NCBI RefSeq assembly: GCF_905147365.1
Contig: NC_056416.1
Coordinates: forward strand, 4,236,001-4,300,000
DNA: 64,000 nucleotides
Source of the DNA: Aricia agestis
Lineage: Eukaryota; Arthropoda; Insecta; Lepidoptera; Lycaenidae
Direction: 5' to 3'
Every line of letters begins with the position of its first letter. The first letter of the stretch is position 1. A program made the translations under genes and the position numbers. Below the pieces are notes generated by a model. That model worked only from the letters and a program-made list of their open reading frames with translations. It did no database searches and had not been told where the DNA came from. Shown in pieces: positions 31,240 through 42,604 of this stretch.

Positions 31240-31847
31240 TATTTTATATTTATAGAATAGGTTTAACAACAAACAATAATTATTACCTTTCTGAGATAAC
31301 GATTATATAGTATTTTACGACGGCACTTTCGGTCGCCAGACATTACATTATATTTGTATTGGCGTCGTAAACGAGACCTCTATAAAATTGTTATGTTTTT
31401 CTACACCCCGGCCACTGAACACCTCCTCTACGGTTCTGTGGCCGAGCTTCTGACCTATTGCTATTTGTATCTTGTACTATTGAATAAATATTATAATATG
31501 AGGAGCTGGCGAGCAAAACCGGATTAGTCCGCAAGAAATTTTTTTACACAGTGTCTAAAAAACTAGTATCAAATACTACTACTACTGAACTAATTTCGAT
31601 TGAAAATATTAACAGGAATTGACGCAGATGGGTCAAGAGAAGACGATTCGAAAAAAAATCGCATTCTGGTGGACTTGTCCGGTTTTGTTCGCCAGCTCCT
31701 CGACCTTATACTATGTCTTGTTATCAGGTGATAGGAGCGTGATTGCGATATTTACGCATGCGAATTTTATAGGATTTTTTTCCTTTGCGGGTTTAGGTAT
31801 TCGATTGATCAAATTCTAGAAGAAATTCCTTGATCATTGTCAAATAA
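31240..31847. other. Unassigned sequence
   Basis: No supported gene. Open frames of about 60 codons here lack any recognisable domain. Confidence 0.35.
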
Positions 31848-32079
31848 ATTTTTGAAGAGTATCTCTACTTGCTCCACTTGGGCTAACTTGTCGCTAGCGG
31901 TCGTTGACTCCCTGTAAAAAACTTGTCATTTTCCATATAAACCGCGATTGACAATGAAATGTCAGATATTGTCAATCGTGGTTTTATATGGAAAATGGCA
32001 AGTTTTTGACAGGGAGTCAATGACCACTAGCGACAAGTTAGCCCGAGTGGAGTATAGTAGAGATACTATTCAAAAATTA
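31848..32079. mobile_element. MITE L, copy 1, arms about 105 bp
   Basis: The arms run from AATTTTTGAAGAGTATCTC to GAGATACTATTCAAAAATT, and within them CTCCACTTGGGCTAACTTGTC faces GACAAGTTAGCCCGAGTGGAG. The inner part (AAACTTGTCATTTTCCATATA) is nearly perfect. The second copy is at 34041-34231. Confidence 0.8.
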
Positions 32080-33491
32080 TGTATGGTATATGTAAGGTGA
32101 ACTTAAAACTTTTTTTCATAATTTTACTCATTAAATCTACCTTTTTTACATGGGAAAATGCTCTGCGCATCCCCGGCGGAGTGGGGCATCGGCCGGGGTA
32201 CGTGGGACTTTACGAGGAACTACCCACTAAAACCACACGGTGCTGCTCCACTCCCGCCTAGGCATAGTTACGGGCACGATCAACCCACCATAACTCTACC
32301 AATGGTTGTCCGCGTCTTGCAGACTCATCAAAACATTAAATCTACCTAGGCCACAAAATTTATTAATAAAACGCACTGCGTGTTCAATATAAAAGTAAAA
32401 ATTATGTCAGAATGCGTCTATATCATGTCCTCCTTTGTTGATAATAAAGCGTTTGGCTAATTCATAGAAGGTGAAAGTCATCCCTTAAATTGCAAAATCA
32501 CAAAAGTTCGGTTCCAACGAGAAAAATGTAATACATCTCGTTTTAAAGCCATTACGTGTTACGTCGGCTCCACCGCTCCTTTCACTTTTAATGGCACACC
32601 GCACAATCAATAATGCGGAGCTCGTCTTTTGTTGAAATAATTTGATTTTTCTATAGGGCTTTATGAATAATTAGGCGGTTTCTCATCATGAGCACCACTA
32701 ATAGGCACACTCATTTAGATTTATTACTTGATTTTAATTAGCGGATTTAGATTTATTGTCCATAGATCACGGGTCACAATCTTCATTCAATTAAAGTTAA
32801 GTAATTTTAATTGTAATTTATCAGAGAGAATCCGCAAGGCGGCACGAGAGAAATCTCTATGCCTAAAGTGTTGCTAGAAGGTTCACTTTGGAGCTGTTTG
32901 GGACGATTTAATTGTTGAGAATGGGCATTGTCCAAAAAAAAATCACATGTACTTTTTATATTTTTTTTCGTTAAAATAGGGTATTTTAAGAATATATAAA
33001 TTTTGAAATTCATTGGCTAGTTTTTTCTCAATAAATTTTTAAAGTTTCGCTCTGACGTCATCATCGGCGGCCAATTGATCTCTGCAGTATGTTTTAAATT
33101 TCCTTTCAATCTTATTTATGATGGCTGGTTCGTCAAATGCAAGTTCCTCATTATGTGAAAGCTGATACGAGAAGCTTACCAAAAGTTCGAAACGTAATGT
33201 TGGTCGAATTTATTGCTAATTTAACGCCATTGAAGGTCAAACAAAGGTTAAACATATTTGTTCAAAAATATAAGTAACCAATAGGTATTTTTTTCGTTTA
33301 TATACAGAAAAACGATCACTGACCTTATTGCTCGAAATGTTTTTGTAATGAGCAAAATAAAAAAATAAGGACAATCCCCATTGAAATACTTTGACATGTG
33401 TGCCGTAATTTTTTCTAGCGTAATATTTTATCGTCATAGTATTTTTATTCGTGTCCCTTTTCAAGTCTTTCGAATCGAAACGTTAGTCATT
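32080..33491. other. Unassigned sequence
   Basis: No recognised gene. A GC-rich block at 32170-32270 (CGGCGGAGTGGGGCATCGGC, CTCCCGCCTAGGCATAG) looks like a dispersed-repeat fragment but has no second copy here. Elsewhere it is AT-rich. Confidence 0.4.
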
Positions 33492-33550
33492 TTGACCGAC
33501 TTCCAAAAAGGAGGAGGTAATACGTTCGGCTGTATGTATCTTTTTTTTTT
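33492..33550. repeat. Short S-family fragment
   Basis: It is the same block of about 58 bases as 23578-23640, from TTTTGACCGACTTCC to GTATGTATC and a T-run, followed by unrelated sequence. Confidence 0.7.
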
Positions 33551-33716
33551 GTTAAGTGAGAGGCATACTGTATCATGCGACAGCAATGCAACAGGCATTG
33601 ACAGTAGATAATTATTAAAGAGTTTACGCATTTTGCAAAATGCACAAGAATATGGAAAAAAAAGTTTTGTTACTTTAATTTTATTTAAGGAACTTGGGCA
33701 CGTCTTAGCAATATCT

Positions 33717-33776
33717 AGGGAATGCAATCCCGGAAGATAATTTAAATCCCGGTATTTCGGGATCCCGGTGGCATTC
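33717..33776. repeat. Possible hAT element end
   Basis: TAGGGAATGCAATCCCGGAAG then AAATCCCGGTATTTCGGGATCCCGG resembles the terminus of the hAT element at 57211 (TAGGGATTGCAATCCGG with GGATCC-type motifs). GGCATTCC follows. The other end was not found. Confidence 0.45.
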
Positions 33777-34040
33777 CAAAACAGTTTATAATATTTTTTG
33801 CACACAATACCCGGATAAAAGTTCAAAGAAAACTGGAGAAGAAACGTAAGACGACTATGTTTATTACTTAAACAGTAAACCTTCCTTCTCAGTTTCTGAA
33901 AGTCTAGAATTTTCTAGTGCAATATTTGCTTATGTTTTAGTGTTTACTTGAGAAATGAAAACAAAATAGTTACGTATGAGTTGCAACTTGCAGTTCGCTG
34001 CTGCAATTTATTTACTTTACATGCAAGTTACGATAGATCG

Positions 34041-34231
34041 CTATACTCCACTCGGGCTAACTTGTCGCTAGCGGTCATTGACTCCCTGTCAAAAACTTGT
34101 CATTTTCCATATAAAACCACGATTGACAATATCTGACACTTCATGGTCAATCGCGGTTTATATGGAAAATGACAAGTTTTTGACAGGGAGTCAACGACCG
34201 CTAGTGACAAGTTAACCCGACTGGAGTATAG
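34041..34231. mobile_element. MITE L, copy 2
   Basis: CTATACTCCACTCGGGCTAAC at the left and GTTAACCCGACTGGAGTATAG at the right; arms of about 90 bp with GACTCCCTGTCAAAAACTTG / CAAGTTTTTGACAGGGAGTC. It lacks the outer AGTATCTCTAC extension of copy 1. Confidence 0.8.
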
Positions 34232-34247
34232 TTTAAACAAGAAATAA

Positions 34248-34452
34248 TCCATACTAATATTATAAATGCGAAAGTGTGTCTGTCTGTCTGTTCCTCTTCA
34301 CGCTCAAACCGCTGAACCGATTTTGCTGAAATTCGGCATGGAGATACTTTGAGACCCGAGAAAGGACATAGGATACTTTTTATCCCGGAAAAATGTACGG
34401 TTCTCGCGCGATAAACGAATTTTGGCGCAACGGAGTTGCGGGCATCATCTAG
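34248..34452 (+). mobile_element. Helitron family 1, intact 205-bp copy
   Basis: A|TCCATACTAATATTATAAATG begins it, and GCATCATCTAG|T ends it. The hairpin GCAAC-GGA-GTTGC (34427-34439) lies about 10 nt upstream of the end. No target duplication and no ORF. It sits 16 bp right of MITE L2. Decayed copies occur at 17450, 25795, 26337, 44905 and 63341. Confidence 0.8.
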
Positions 34453-35469
34453 TATAATTATGTTTGTATGTTTTAGTAGAAAACTGGCTTTAACATAACA
34501 TAATAAAGGAAGATATTGCATATTTAAGTGACTCTCCTCCTCTGGAATATTCTCCAGTAAAATATATTCCTCTGCCTCAACGTCTTTATAAGCAGTAGGT
34601 AGATCAAATACACAAAATAATATCTGTAGATTATTTTCTTTTCATACTTCTGGGTGGAGGATGCTGTTTTTCTATTGATGTGTCAAAACAAACTAACATA
34701 ATAAAATAGCTATGTCGTACAAAATGTATGTTAGATATTTATTTCTCTCAATTCCTATTACATATTTCAAAACGAGAGAAAGAGAGAGATGTAAGATATT
34801 CGTATATTTAATACAGTGAGACAAATTATGCATAGAACGTTATTGTTCACTTCAAAGCTGTGCAGCCGCTATGTAATTTTATGTAGAGCCATGTGGCAAT
34901 TACAACCAGTACATCATACATAATAGTCGGAAATGTTGGAGTGTACCAAACGATTATGAGTTATGACATATTATTACATGTGTTTCTGAATTACAAGTAT
35001 TATAATCCTTATTAATAGCAAAACAATAGTTAATTAGCTTAAACCCAACATTATTTTCCACATTATTGCTTTTCTACGTTTACATTTTAGACTCTAGAGC
35101 ACTAGCTCTAATAGTTTTTTAAATAATTATTTTTTCACTGTAAGGTGTCATTACTCATTAGTTTCATAGAATAATTGCTAAAGTACAGTGGTTAAAATAC
35201 TCTTTTTTTTTTGTTTTTTTTCATTGTATACTTGGCTTCATGATTTTGGGATGTGTGACATTTTGTTTGCGTCGCTTAAATGTATTAGTTACAATCTATG
35301 ATATTCTATTATAAAAAAAGGTTTACAATATATTATTACAATCAGATGGCAAATTTTGACGGCAGATTTTCAAAAAATATCCTGGATCATTGTATACATT
35401 TTTATATTTGCATGTTTCACACACATATTAAGCCGCTATAAGGAAAAAAAGGATCAAAATGTTTTATTC
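34453..35469. other. Unassigned AT-rich sequence
   Basis: No gene or repeat copy recognised apart from homopolymer T runs near 35203-35222. Confidence 0.4.
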
Positions 35470-35775
35470 CAATTACCCCGATATTGCTAGAGTCAATTTA
35501 ATTTCCCACTTTTTGCCATCAGATTCTGGTAGACCTATATCTTATAAAGATAGCAATGACAAATTGAAGCAAATGCCATGTCACCTAAATCCGGTAGGAT
35601 TGTAACCTCTAGATGTATCTATTTGGAAATCCCTCTTGACACATCCGTGACAGCGTGTCTTCTGGAGGATGAGGAGCTTACATACGTCCATGCCAGCTGT
35701 GAGCTGCGAGTTGCGACGATGCATAAAGCGGGTATCCTTGGGTATAAGTTTGACTTTGGTGTGAAATGCAAGAGT
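35470..35775. other. Coding-like stretch with frameshifts, unrecognised
   Basis: On + one frame reads DIARVNLISHFLPSDSG then, after a stop, an offset frame reads LTYVHASCELRVATMHKAG up to a stop at 35787. On - the region is also largely open, with NLYPRIPALCIVATRSSQL and LEVTILPDLGDMAFASICH in one frame interrupted by single stops. This pattern suggests a decayed exon or transposon ORF, more likely on the minus strand. I do not recognise the protein. Confidence 0.25.
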
Positions 35776-35786
35776 AACAAAAAGTG

Positions 35787-35865
35787 ACGTTAGCCACTTT
35801 TACCACTTCGCCGTTTAACTTTACATTTGGTAAAGTTAAACGGCGATGTGAGGAAAGTGGCTAAA
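35787..35865. repeat. Foldback element CC, about 80 bp
   Basis: GTTAGCCACTTTTACCACTTC and GATGTGAGGAAAGTGGCTAAAC are the arms, with a near-perfect inner pair CGCCGTTTAACTTTAC / GTAAAGTTAAACGGCG. It abuts E copy 3. Confidence 0.65.
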
Positions 35866-35870
35866 CAATT

Positions 35871-36307
35871 GGCCAAGTGCGAGTTGGACTCGCACACGAA
35901 GGGTTCCGTACCAATATATAATAGAGAATAAGAAAAAAAAAGTGTTTCTTGTACGGGAGCCCCCTTAACTTTTAATTTTAATTTAAATTTCATTATGAAT
36001 TATTAAATAATCCATAAAACTGAGTATTTTCTGAACATTTCAGTCAATCATTGATACCGAGCAAAAACGTAAAATAATCACGTTTGTTGTATTGGAGCCC
36101 CACTTAAATATTATAATAAGTATTAAATTTATTTTGTTTTTAGTATTTGTTGTAATAACAACAGAAATACATAATCTGTGAAAATTTCAACTAACTAGCT
36201 ATTACCGTTCTTGCGTTACAGTCTGGAGACAGACAGTCAGATGGACAGACATCGAAGTCCCAGTAATAGGGTCCCGTTTTTACCCTTTGGGTACGGAACC
36301 CCAAAAA
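35871..36307 (+). mobile_element. E-family repeat, copy 3, full length
   Basis: GGCCAAGTGCGAGTTGGACTC to CCCTTTGGGTACGGAACCCC with all internal blocks in the same order as 12141-12590. Confidence 0.8.
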
Positions 36308-36374
36308 TTGCAGATTTGAAACATGGGATGCATTTCTGTTGTGAGTAAATAACAGAACTTAATTTTATTAGAAA

Positions 36375-36521
36375 CTAGCTGTCCCGGTGAACTTCGTGTC
36401 ACTTAAAAACCTTTCCTGGACTTCTACGAATATTTAAAGACTAAAATTAGCCAAATCCGTTCAGCCGTTCTCGAGTTTTGCGCTTAGCAACACATTCAGT
36501 GACTCATTTTTATATTATAGA
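36375..36521 (-). mobile_element. Non-autonomous Helitron (minus strand), 147 bp
   Basis: Read on the minus strand it starts A|TCTATAATATAAAAATGAGTC and ends GTTCACCGGGACAGCTAG|T. It contains GAACGGCTGAACGGATTTGGC. The fragment at 8151 is related. Confidence 0.65.
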
Positions 36522-38189
36522 TATTAAAATAAAAAAATAAAAATCATACAGTGGAGGTGGTTTTCATGAAGATCTTCTGATCTGATCCGACATTTTCCCT
36601 CACAAAAATATATACTTTATCCCTATACTGTACGGGTGTACAAGTGAAATAAGAGGAGCTGGAGGCCGAATAAATTTTTGGGCAACACGTGATCGGGTTC
36701 ACGAATCTGTTTCCCCATTTCTCAGTGAAAATTAAGTGCCCACGTGGGCCCAATGCTATTTATGAGTTTTCCAAATATTTACTATATTTATATACCTCAT
36801 ATATAATTGATATACTTACTATAACTAAATTGAGGGTGATGGATGATGGGAAAATATGGTTCTCTATTTTTTTTCAAATAGAATGCGGCCAAGAAAGCTT
36901 GCTCCCACGATTCTTCGGAGCTCTAATCGAAATAATATTTAAAGTTCGGACGTGGCGTGGGTGTCTCAGGACCGAACTAACTATATAGCATATAGCACTT
37001 GCTACAGGCCCACGCTCCAACCAAGAATATTTAAAATAATTCTTGAAACTAATTTTATTAAGAGCTCTCCTGACTCTAAAAATCAAACATCGTCCTTCTC
37101 TCTTCACACTCACACCCGTCTTTCATATGCCAAGTGAAAAAGGACGGCGCGGAATCATCGCCGAGTTAGTTTTACTTGAATAAAAGACGAACTATAATGA
37201 TTATGAAAAAAGTGTTTTGAGCAAATTTAGGTTTTATCAATACCTTTTTAGATATTAAAAAATATTAAAGAAAAGACAGCCAACTTCGAAGATCCAAGCA
37301 AAAATGTGTCTAAAACAAGGTTTTTTGTAAAAAAGAAACTATCGAGCATTTTTTGAGTAATCGTGTTTTCGTCTTGAGCATTTAATCTTTATGAACTGAA
37401 GTTACTTGTGTCAAAAAATCTGTTTTCTAGACCTTACAGATTTTGAGATCTAGGTTTAAGTATGTAGTCAAGTTAGGGTCATATGGGCTCTTAATAAGAA
37501 AAGTTTGTGGTTACACCTAAAGTCTAAAAAAGCTTAGCTCTTAGAGTTAAAAAAACGTAAGAAGAATAGGTTTTTGATAGATACTTTCCTTCAATCACAA
37601 AATCAAAATTCCCATACAGATCTTTAGGTTATCTATTGGCATAATTATTGTCATCATGATGTTTTTTGTACAATTGTAAAGTCTTGAATAATAAATATAA
37701 CAAAAATAGCAGATGCCCTGTGTTAGAATTAGCCACGGGCGCTAGCTGAATACGCCACTGTTGCCTAGAGGCTAGAGGTATTGCTTGTAATATTGTTAAC
37801 GACAATTACTATAATGATGCAATGGTAGATGATGGATAAGGAATGGACACAACATTAATTTAATTTGCAAGAGAAAGTGTAAGCGGGTATTGTATGTGAC
37901 ATCAATATTATATTCATTGTTGAGAAATACGTCGGCGACGGAAGATTCAAAGAATTACCTTAATTTAATTAAATTAGAACCTAATTAAGGTGTAGCACAA
38001 GGCGGTATTGTTGGACCGAAGTTAAAGATTTTTTTTTCATTTCATAGAAAACTCGCTATTATATTTTCTGTGTAAAGAAATAATTAATTAAATGGATTCT
38101 ATTAAAAAGACAAAAGTTAATATAAAACATAACATTCAGTCTCTTTTTGTGTTTGTATTCTGTTAAATAGTTTAACGTTTTATATTGTT
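36522..38189. other. Unassigned sequence
   Basis: No supported gene in 1.7 kb. A small inverted pair, ACCTTAATTTAATTAAATT facing AACCTAATTAAGGT, occurs at about 37958-37992. Overlapping open frames at 36689-37137 on both strands show no domain. Confidence 0.4.
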
Positions 38190-38359
38190 CTAGCTGTTTG
38201 ACCGAGCTTTGCTCGGTATCCGATGAAAATGACATTTTCTAGAAATGATTCCTAGCTAGATCGATTTATCGCGCCCGAAACCCCCTATATACAAAATTTC
38301 ATGAAAATCGTTGGAGCCGATTCCGAGATTCCAAGAATTGCTCGTTTAAAGATATAAGA
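38190..38359 (-). mobile_element. Helitron family 2, 170-bp copy
   Basis: On the minus strand: A|TCTTATATCTTTAAACGAGC at the start, then CTCGGAATCGGCTCCAACG, and at the end the hairpin ACCGAGCAAAGCTCGGT followed by CAAACAGCTAG. The base after CTAG on this strand is A rather than the usual T. Confidence 0.7.
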
Positions 38360-39444
38360 TTATGCATATATTGTATTATTTTATATACGTTACAATTTGT
38401 AAGCGCAAAAATTTATTCATTCATGTAAGTAATATTAAGTTAACGAATTATGGTAGTGTAACAATAACTGACTTGAGTAACAATATCCTATTTAACGATA
38501 TTGTTATTCAAGTTATGGTAGCATAAAGGTCACCGTTATTGCTAATAAATAAATTAAAAGCAAAATGCTTTCATGAAGAATATTTTACATTTATTACGTC
38601 CGGTAACCGAATTGCGAAATGAACAAACATCGGGTGGTTAATGCGATGTGTCAATATATCGAATGTGATAATCATTTATCGTGTTGGTGTTATTTTTTCC
38701 TGTAAACACAAATTGTGTTACTGTGCTAAGTTCGCTGTCGGGGTCACCCGAAAGATTAAAGTTATGAATTAACTTATAGTGTTGAAATATCCTAAATACA
38801 GTTTATTGAATTAATGTCATTTTTATGACGTAGCATGTCAACGTAAATACTGCAGAAAGTTCTTTTGCTTGTCTGTCACGAAAAGTGTTCTTTGGGTCAG
38901 CTGCTCTCATAAAGAGGCATCTGTCGCTGGTAGTTTTTATTATTCGTAGGTCGCTGGTCTTGTCGGCCATCAGTCGTGTCGTTCGGTATATGAGTGGTCG
39001 GTAATCGGTATGGCTCTTCCATAAAGAGAATATACGAATTTTCATACAACATTAAAGGATGGAATTTTAGGTCTTCGCTGAAGGATTATTTTGATTACAA
39101 GTTTCAATCTAAGAGAACTATTACCCGAGTGTCGAAGAGGGGTAATTTGAGTCCACCACAACCTTGACTGCCATTTTTATGAATCGGTCAAACGAGTGGA
39201 TCGCGTGCTACCGCCCTCATTAGGTACCTAATACCTTCGGGTCTTATATCTGCTACGCAAGCTACTGTAAGCACATCTTTATTCAATTTTCTCATCATCC
39301 ATGTTGAATGGTTATTTAAATCCAATTAGACGAGTGGTTAGTTTGTATGATAATCACATTGTTATAGTTATAAACTTCTAATAGAATCATTATAATGATA
39401 TGCTGTAGTGATCAGTCACTTATAGAATTGAATTCAAGAAGGTC
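38360..39444. other. Unassigned sequence
   Basis: No supported gene. An 80-codon minus-strand frame at 38803-39045 has no recognised domain. There is a short mirror-like repeat of ATAACTGACTTGAGTAACAATATC at about 38460-38520. Confidence 0.35.
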
Positions 39445-39505
39445 AGCGGGGCTAAAACGGTCGTTATGGAGAATATATGATTCATTTTTTTAACCTTTTG
39501 CATGG
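39445..39505. repeat. MITE K, copy 3, one end only
   Basis: GCGGGGCTAAAACGGTCGTT then GGAGAATATATGATTCATTT is one K end. The partner end is missing and J copy 4 follows. Confidence 0.65.
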
Positions 39506-39541
39506 CCAAACTCACGTCGCTGACGAAGAGGAGGCCGAAGG

Positions 39542-39760
39542 TGAATGGGCCCTCTATATACACTTCGCTGTGAAAGTAGCAGCGTTGAAAAAGTCACTTT
39601 TTTACTTTTGTATGGGAAAATTTATGACGCTGGGGCGCTCAATACAAACCACAAAAAAGTTTGCTCTTTCAGTGTTGCTGCTTTCACAGTGAACTCTATA
39701 CAATGGTGAAGGGACACACACACACCCTAAAGTATTACTTAGTTTTATTACACCTTGTAA
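39542..39760. mobile_element. MITE J, copy 4
   Basis: CTCTATATACACTTCGCTGTG, GCAGCGTTGAAAAAG, CTTTTGTATGGGAAAATTTATG on the left; TTTCAGTGTTGCTGCTTTCACAG and CCTAAAGTATTACTTAG on the right. The outer left end is missing. Confidence 0.7.
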
Positions 39761-40042
39761 ATCCAGCCTAAGAGTGTAACGTTTTACGCTTGTGTGAACC
39801 ACCTTATGGAAAACCACATTTTTTCTATTCACAGAATTCTAATTAGACGAATTGTATACAATTAGCGGAGATAAGACGTAATAGCACGCGTGTTGCGGAC
39901 TGCGGTAATCACCGCCTTTACCGTCGCTTTCGTTCCCGTGCTGTGTGGTTCTCGATAAAAATCACGGGTAATATAGATACAAAGATTTCACACTATTGTT
40001 CAATATGAGCTTGTTAAGATACTAACATTATTAAAAAAGTTG

Positions 40043-40199
40043 GCATGCGGGCCCTGTGGCATGCGTTTCAGAAATCTCCCGCACCCCGCATGCGGGCCCT
40101 ATCGACTAATGAAAACGGTTCCCCGAATGCGGGCACTGTGGCATGCGTTTCAGAAATCTCCCGCACCCCGCATGCGGTCCCATCGACCAGTCAAATTGC
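40043..40199. repeat. 82-bp direct tandem repeat, two units
   Basis: TGTGGCATGCGTTTCAGAAA then TCTCCCGCACCCCGCATGCGG recurs with a period of 82 bases (40055 and 40137). Each unit contains the inverted words GGCATGCGGGCCC / CCGCATGCGGGCCC. GC-rich compared with the surroundings. No function recognised. Confidence 0.75.
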
Positions 40200-40232
40200 G
40201 CCATAATGGTGTATGATGGCGGAGGATGACCA

Positions 40233-40516
40233 GCGGGGCTTAAATTTCTCAATCAATTCAGCAAATGAATTGTCAAAACTGTCAAACTGACAAATGTCAA
40301 ATCAGCGGGGCTAAATGGTCGCTTTGGAGAATCATATAATTAATCATATTATGATTCAATATATGATTCTCCAAAGCGACCATTTTAGCCCCGCAGTACA
40401 AAAATACAGAAATGAATTGCAAGCAGAGTTGCATTTTGCGATTTTAAAAAAATGAATCATAATATAATGATTTATAATATTATCATGATTCTTCAAAGCG
40501 ACCATTTTAGCCCCGC
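40233..40516. mobile_element. MITE K, copy 4, with a K-type element nested in it
   Basis: Outer ends GCGGGGCTTAAATTTCTC and GACCATTTTAGCCCCGC. Interior AATCAATTCAGCAAATGAATTG and TTGCAAGCAGAGTTGCATTTTG are as in K1. The stretch 40305-40394 is a second, shorter K-terminus element inserted inside. Confidence 0.75.
40305..40394. mobile_element. MITE K-mini, 90-bp near-perfect palindrome, nested in K4
   Basis: GCGGGGCTAAATGGTCGCTTT GGAGAATCATA and the complementary right half share the terminus of family K but lack its interior. The flanks CA/GT and the K4 sequence resume at GTACAAAAATACAG. Confidence 0.75.
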
Positions 40517-40809
40517 AGGTGTGGCGCGCAATGGCGTGGGCAATTGTGGGACATTGTGAAATCTATCTATTTACAAGATGGCTAGTGATACTTTACAGTA
40601 TGGCATACGCCAAAACATCCTAGTAGGATTATAGGGTTCGTTGTCATCTATGACGTCAATGACTACGCTTTGACGTCATGAGGTAAAAAATAACCCATTA
40701 TTATCGGTTGAGTTGCGAAGTGTGAGACGGTTTTCCTCGAACGATCTCCAAGATTTTGTCTTCAGTGTAGTAATTCTAGAAGGTTCTTGAAGTTTGAACC
40801 AAACCATGT

Positions 40810-41150
40810 ACATGTACCATCGAGGAAATTGATTTCTATGCAGTTGACGGACCTACGTCGTGTGGTCGGCTTATGTCAATTCGATGCTAGCTGTGATCGG
40901 TAGGCTGGGTTTGACTTACGGCCGTTCCCAATATTTGATCTATCTCTGGTTTTGCCCTACTAGAGATAGGAATAGCTCACAATTGACATAAAATATATGT
41001 CTCTAGTGTCTTATGTGAGTTATTCCTATCTCTAGTAGGGCAAAACCAGAGATAGATCAAATATTGGGAATGGCCGTTAATGCGACCAAATTACTTAGGT
41101 CCGCCATCTGACTAGGAATCAACTTCTCTGATAGTACAACACAACATACA
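40810..41150. mobile_element. MITE G, copy 6, split by MITE I
   Basis: GTACCATCGAGGAAATTGATT to AATCAACTTCTCTGATAGTAC. Removing 40919-41076 and one TTA restores GGGTTTGACTTAATGCGACC as in other G copies. Confidence 0.8.
40919..41076. mobile_element. MITE I, copy 1, 158 bp, TTA duplication
   Basis: TTA at 40916-40918 and 41077-41079 flank CGGCCGTTCCCAATATTTG and CAAATATTGGGAATGGCCG. Arms of about 70 bp are almost perfect (ATCTATCTCTGGTTTTGCCC). The second copy at 58090-58247 has the same length. Confidence 0.85.
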
Positions 41151-41236
41151 ACGAGACGTATGGATGATACGTCCTGTTGTAAAGAGGCAACAGCCTCTTT
41201 ACGTGCAAACCACTGAGCCGAATTTGCTTTACCTAC

Positions 41237-41333
41237 AGATCGATTTATCGCCCCCGAAACCCCCTATATACTAAATTTCATATATATATATATATATATA
41301 TATACAAGAATTGCTCGTTTAAAGATATAAGAT
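41237..41333 (-). repeat. Helitron family 2 fragment with (TA)n
   Basis: ATCGATTTATCGCCCCCGAAA to AGAATTGCTCGTTTAAAGATA with a (TA)n run of about 24 bases at 41280-41304 in place of the usual GAAAATCGTTGG block. Confidence 0.65.
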
Positions 41334-41785
41334 TTATGAATTGAAACAGACTACAGAGTATAACCCTAATTTTCGATACCTTATGAATATTTACTAGATA
41401 TTGCTCATGTAGGGTCAGATTGCGTCCGTTCGTATAATATCACTTTTATGGACTAATTTCGTATGGAATATTGTATGTTGCCTCTATAAAGGCCAATTTA
41501 GTCGAGCTTAGACCTTTTGGGATTTATTAGAAATAGCCAATATTCTAATAAACAATTTATATGTAGGTATCGTAAAGGCAAGGTAATTGTTTCTGGGTCC
41601 TAAGTTATTGAAAGCTTTTACGAAGCTTTTGTTACAACTAACTTTGAGGTGAAAATTTTTTGACTAGACATTGGTATCCTACTATGAAAGTTTTCTTGTC
41701 TTTGGTTTTTTACTTTATATGCTGGAAGTTTAATAATAAGCTTATTTAAGTTATTTATGTTTGTGTATTTGATTGGGGTTAAAAA
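41334..41785. other. Unassigned sequence
   Basis: No gene or repeat copy recognised. Confidence 0.4.
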
Positions 41786-41960
41786 TCAAATATATAAAAT
41801 TCTCGTGTCACAGTTTTCGTTGCCATACTCCTCCGAAACGGCTTGACCGATTCTCATGAAATTTTGTGAGCATATTGAGTAGGTATGAGAATCGGCCAAC
41901 ATCTATTTTTCATACCAAAAAAAATATATATGGCAAAACAACGTTTGCCGGGACAGCTAG
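41786..41960 (+). mobile_element. Helitron family 3, 175-bp copy
   Basis: A|TCAAATATATAAAATTCTCG at the start; CTAG|T at the end after GGGACAG. The hairpin GGCAAA-ACAACG-TTTGCC is at 41932-41949. Interior: ATACTCCTCCGAAACGGCTTG. No ORF. Confidence 0.75.
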
Positions 41961-42604
41961 TTAAAATATAATTATTGTTAAGAAACTTTTGTTAAATACT
42001 TCACTTCCCACCGTAGTCATCTCTGAGGAGACGCAATGATTACGGGAAGACCTGAGAAAACATTGATAAGCAAGACTCGCCAGCGCTGGTTACACCATTC
42101 TTACCACTTGGTTGAATAACCATGGTATCCTTAGAACGATCTTAGGGGTGTCCGAGGAGATCTTACAACCCGATTCCAACATCCCTCGCAAGCGAAGCGG
42201 GAGTCAATTGTCAAGTCATTTTCCTAACGTATCAGAAGAAGACAAAACACTTTGTTTATAAGCTGTTATGAGTTATGACTTATGAGTTAAAGGCTAAATT
42301 GTTATGTTCATAATTCCTCTATTTATTAGGTAAATACAAACAGTGCTTTCAACTCATACCTACATATCGCTAGACTTTTTATGGATATAATTTATTATAT
42401 TGTATGCGATGGGCTGTGAATATTTTATAATAATATTATCAGGCCGTTATTAATGTCACCAATTTATCATACATGTAATGTACACTTGTTATGAACGACT
42501 TTTATTATGTATATCGTCACGGGTAATATTTTAAAAGTTTCGTTAATAACAAAATACGGTAATGTTTTTTCTTTACTCTTTATAATATTTAAACTGGTTT
42601 TTAA
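41961..42604. other. Unassigned sequence
   Basis: No supported gene or repeat copy recognised. Confidence 0.35.

Noticed and set aside
38803..39045. 80-codon minus-strand gene
   Set aside because: No domain, no clear splice or promoter signals; composition alone is not enough.
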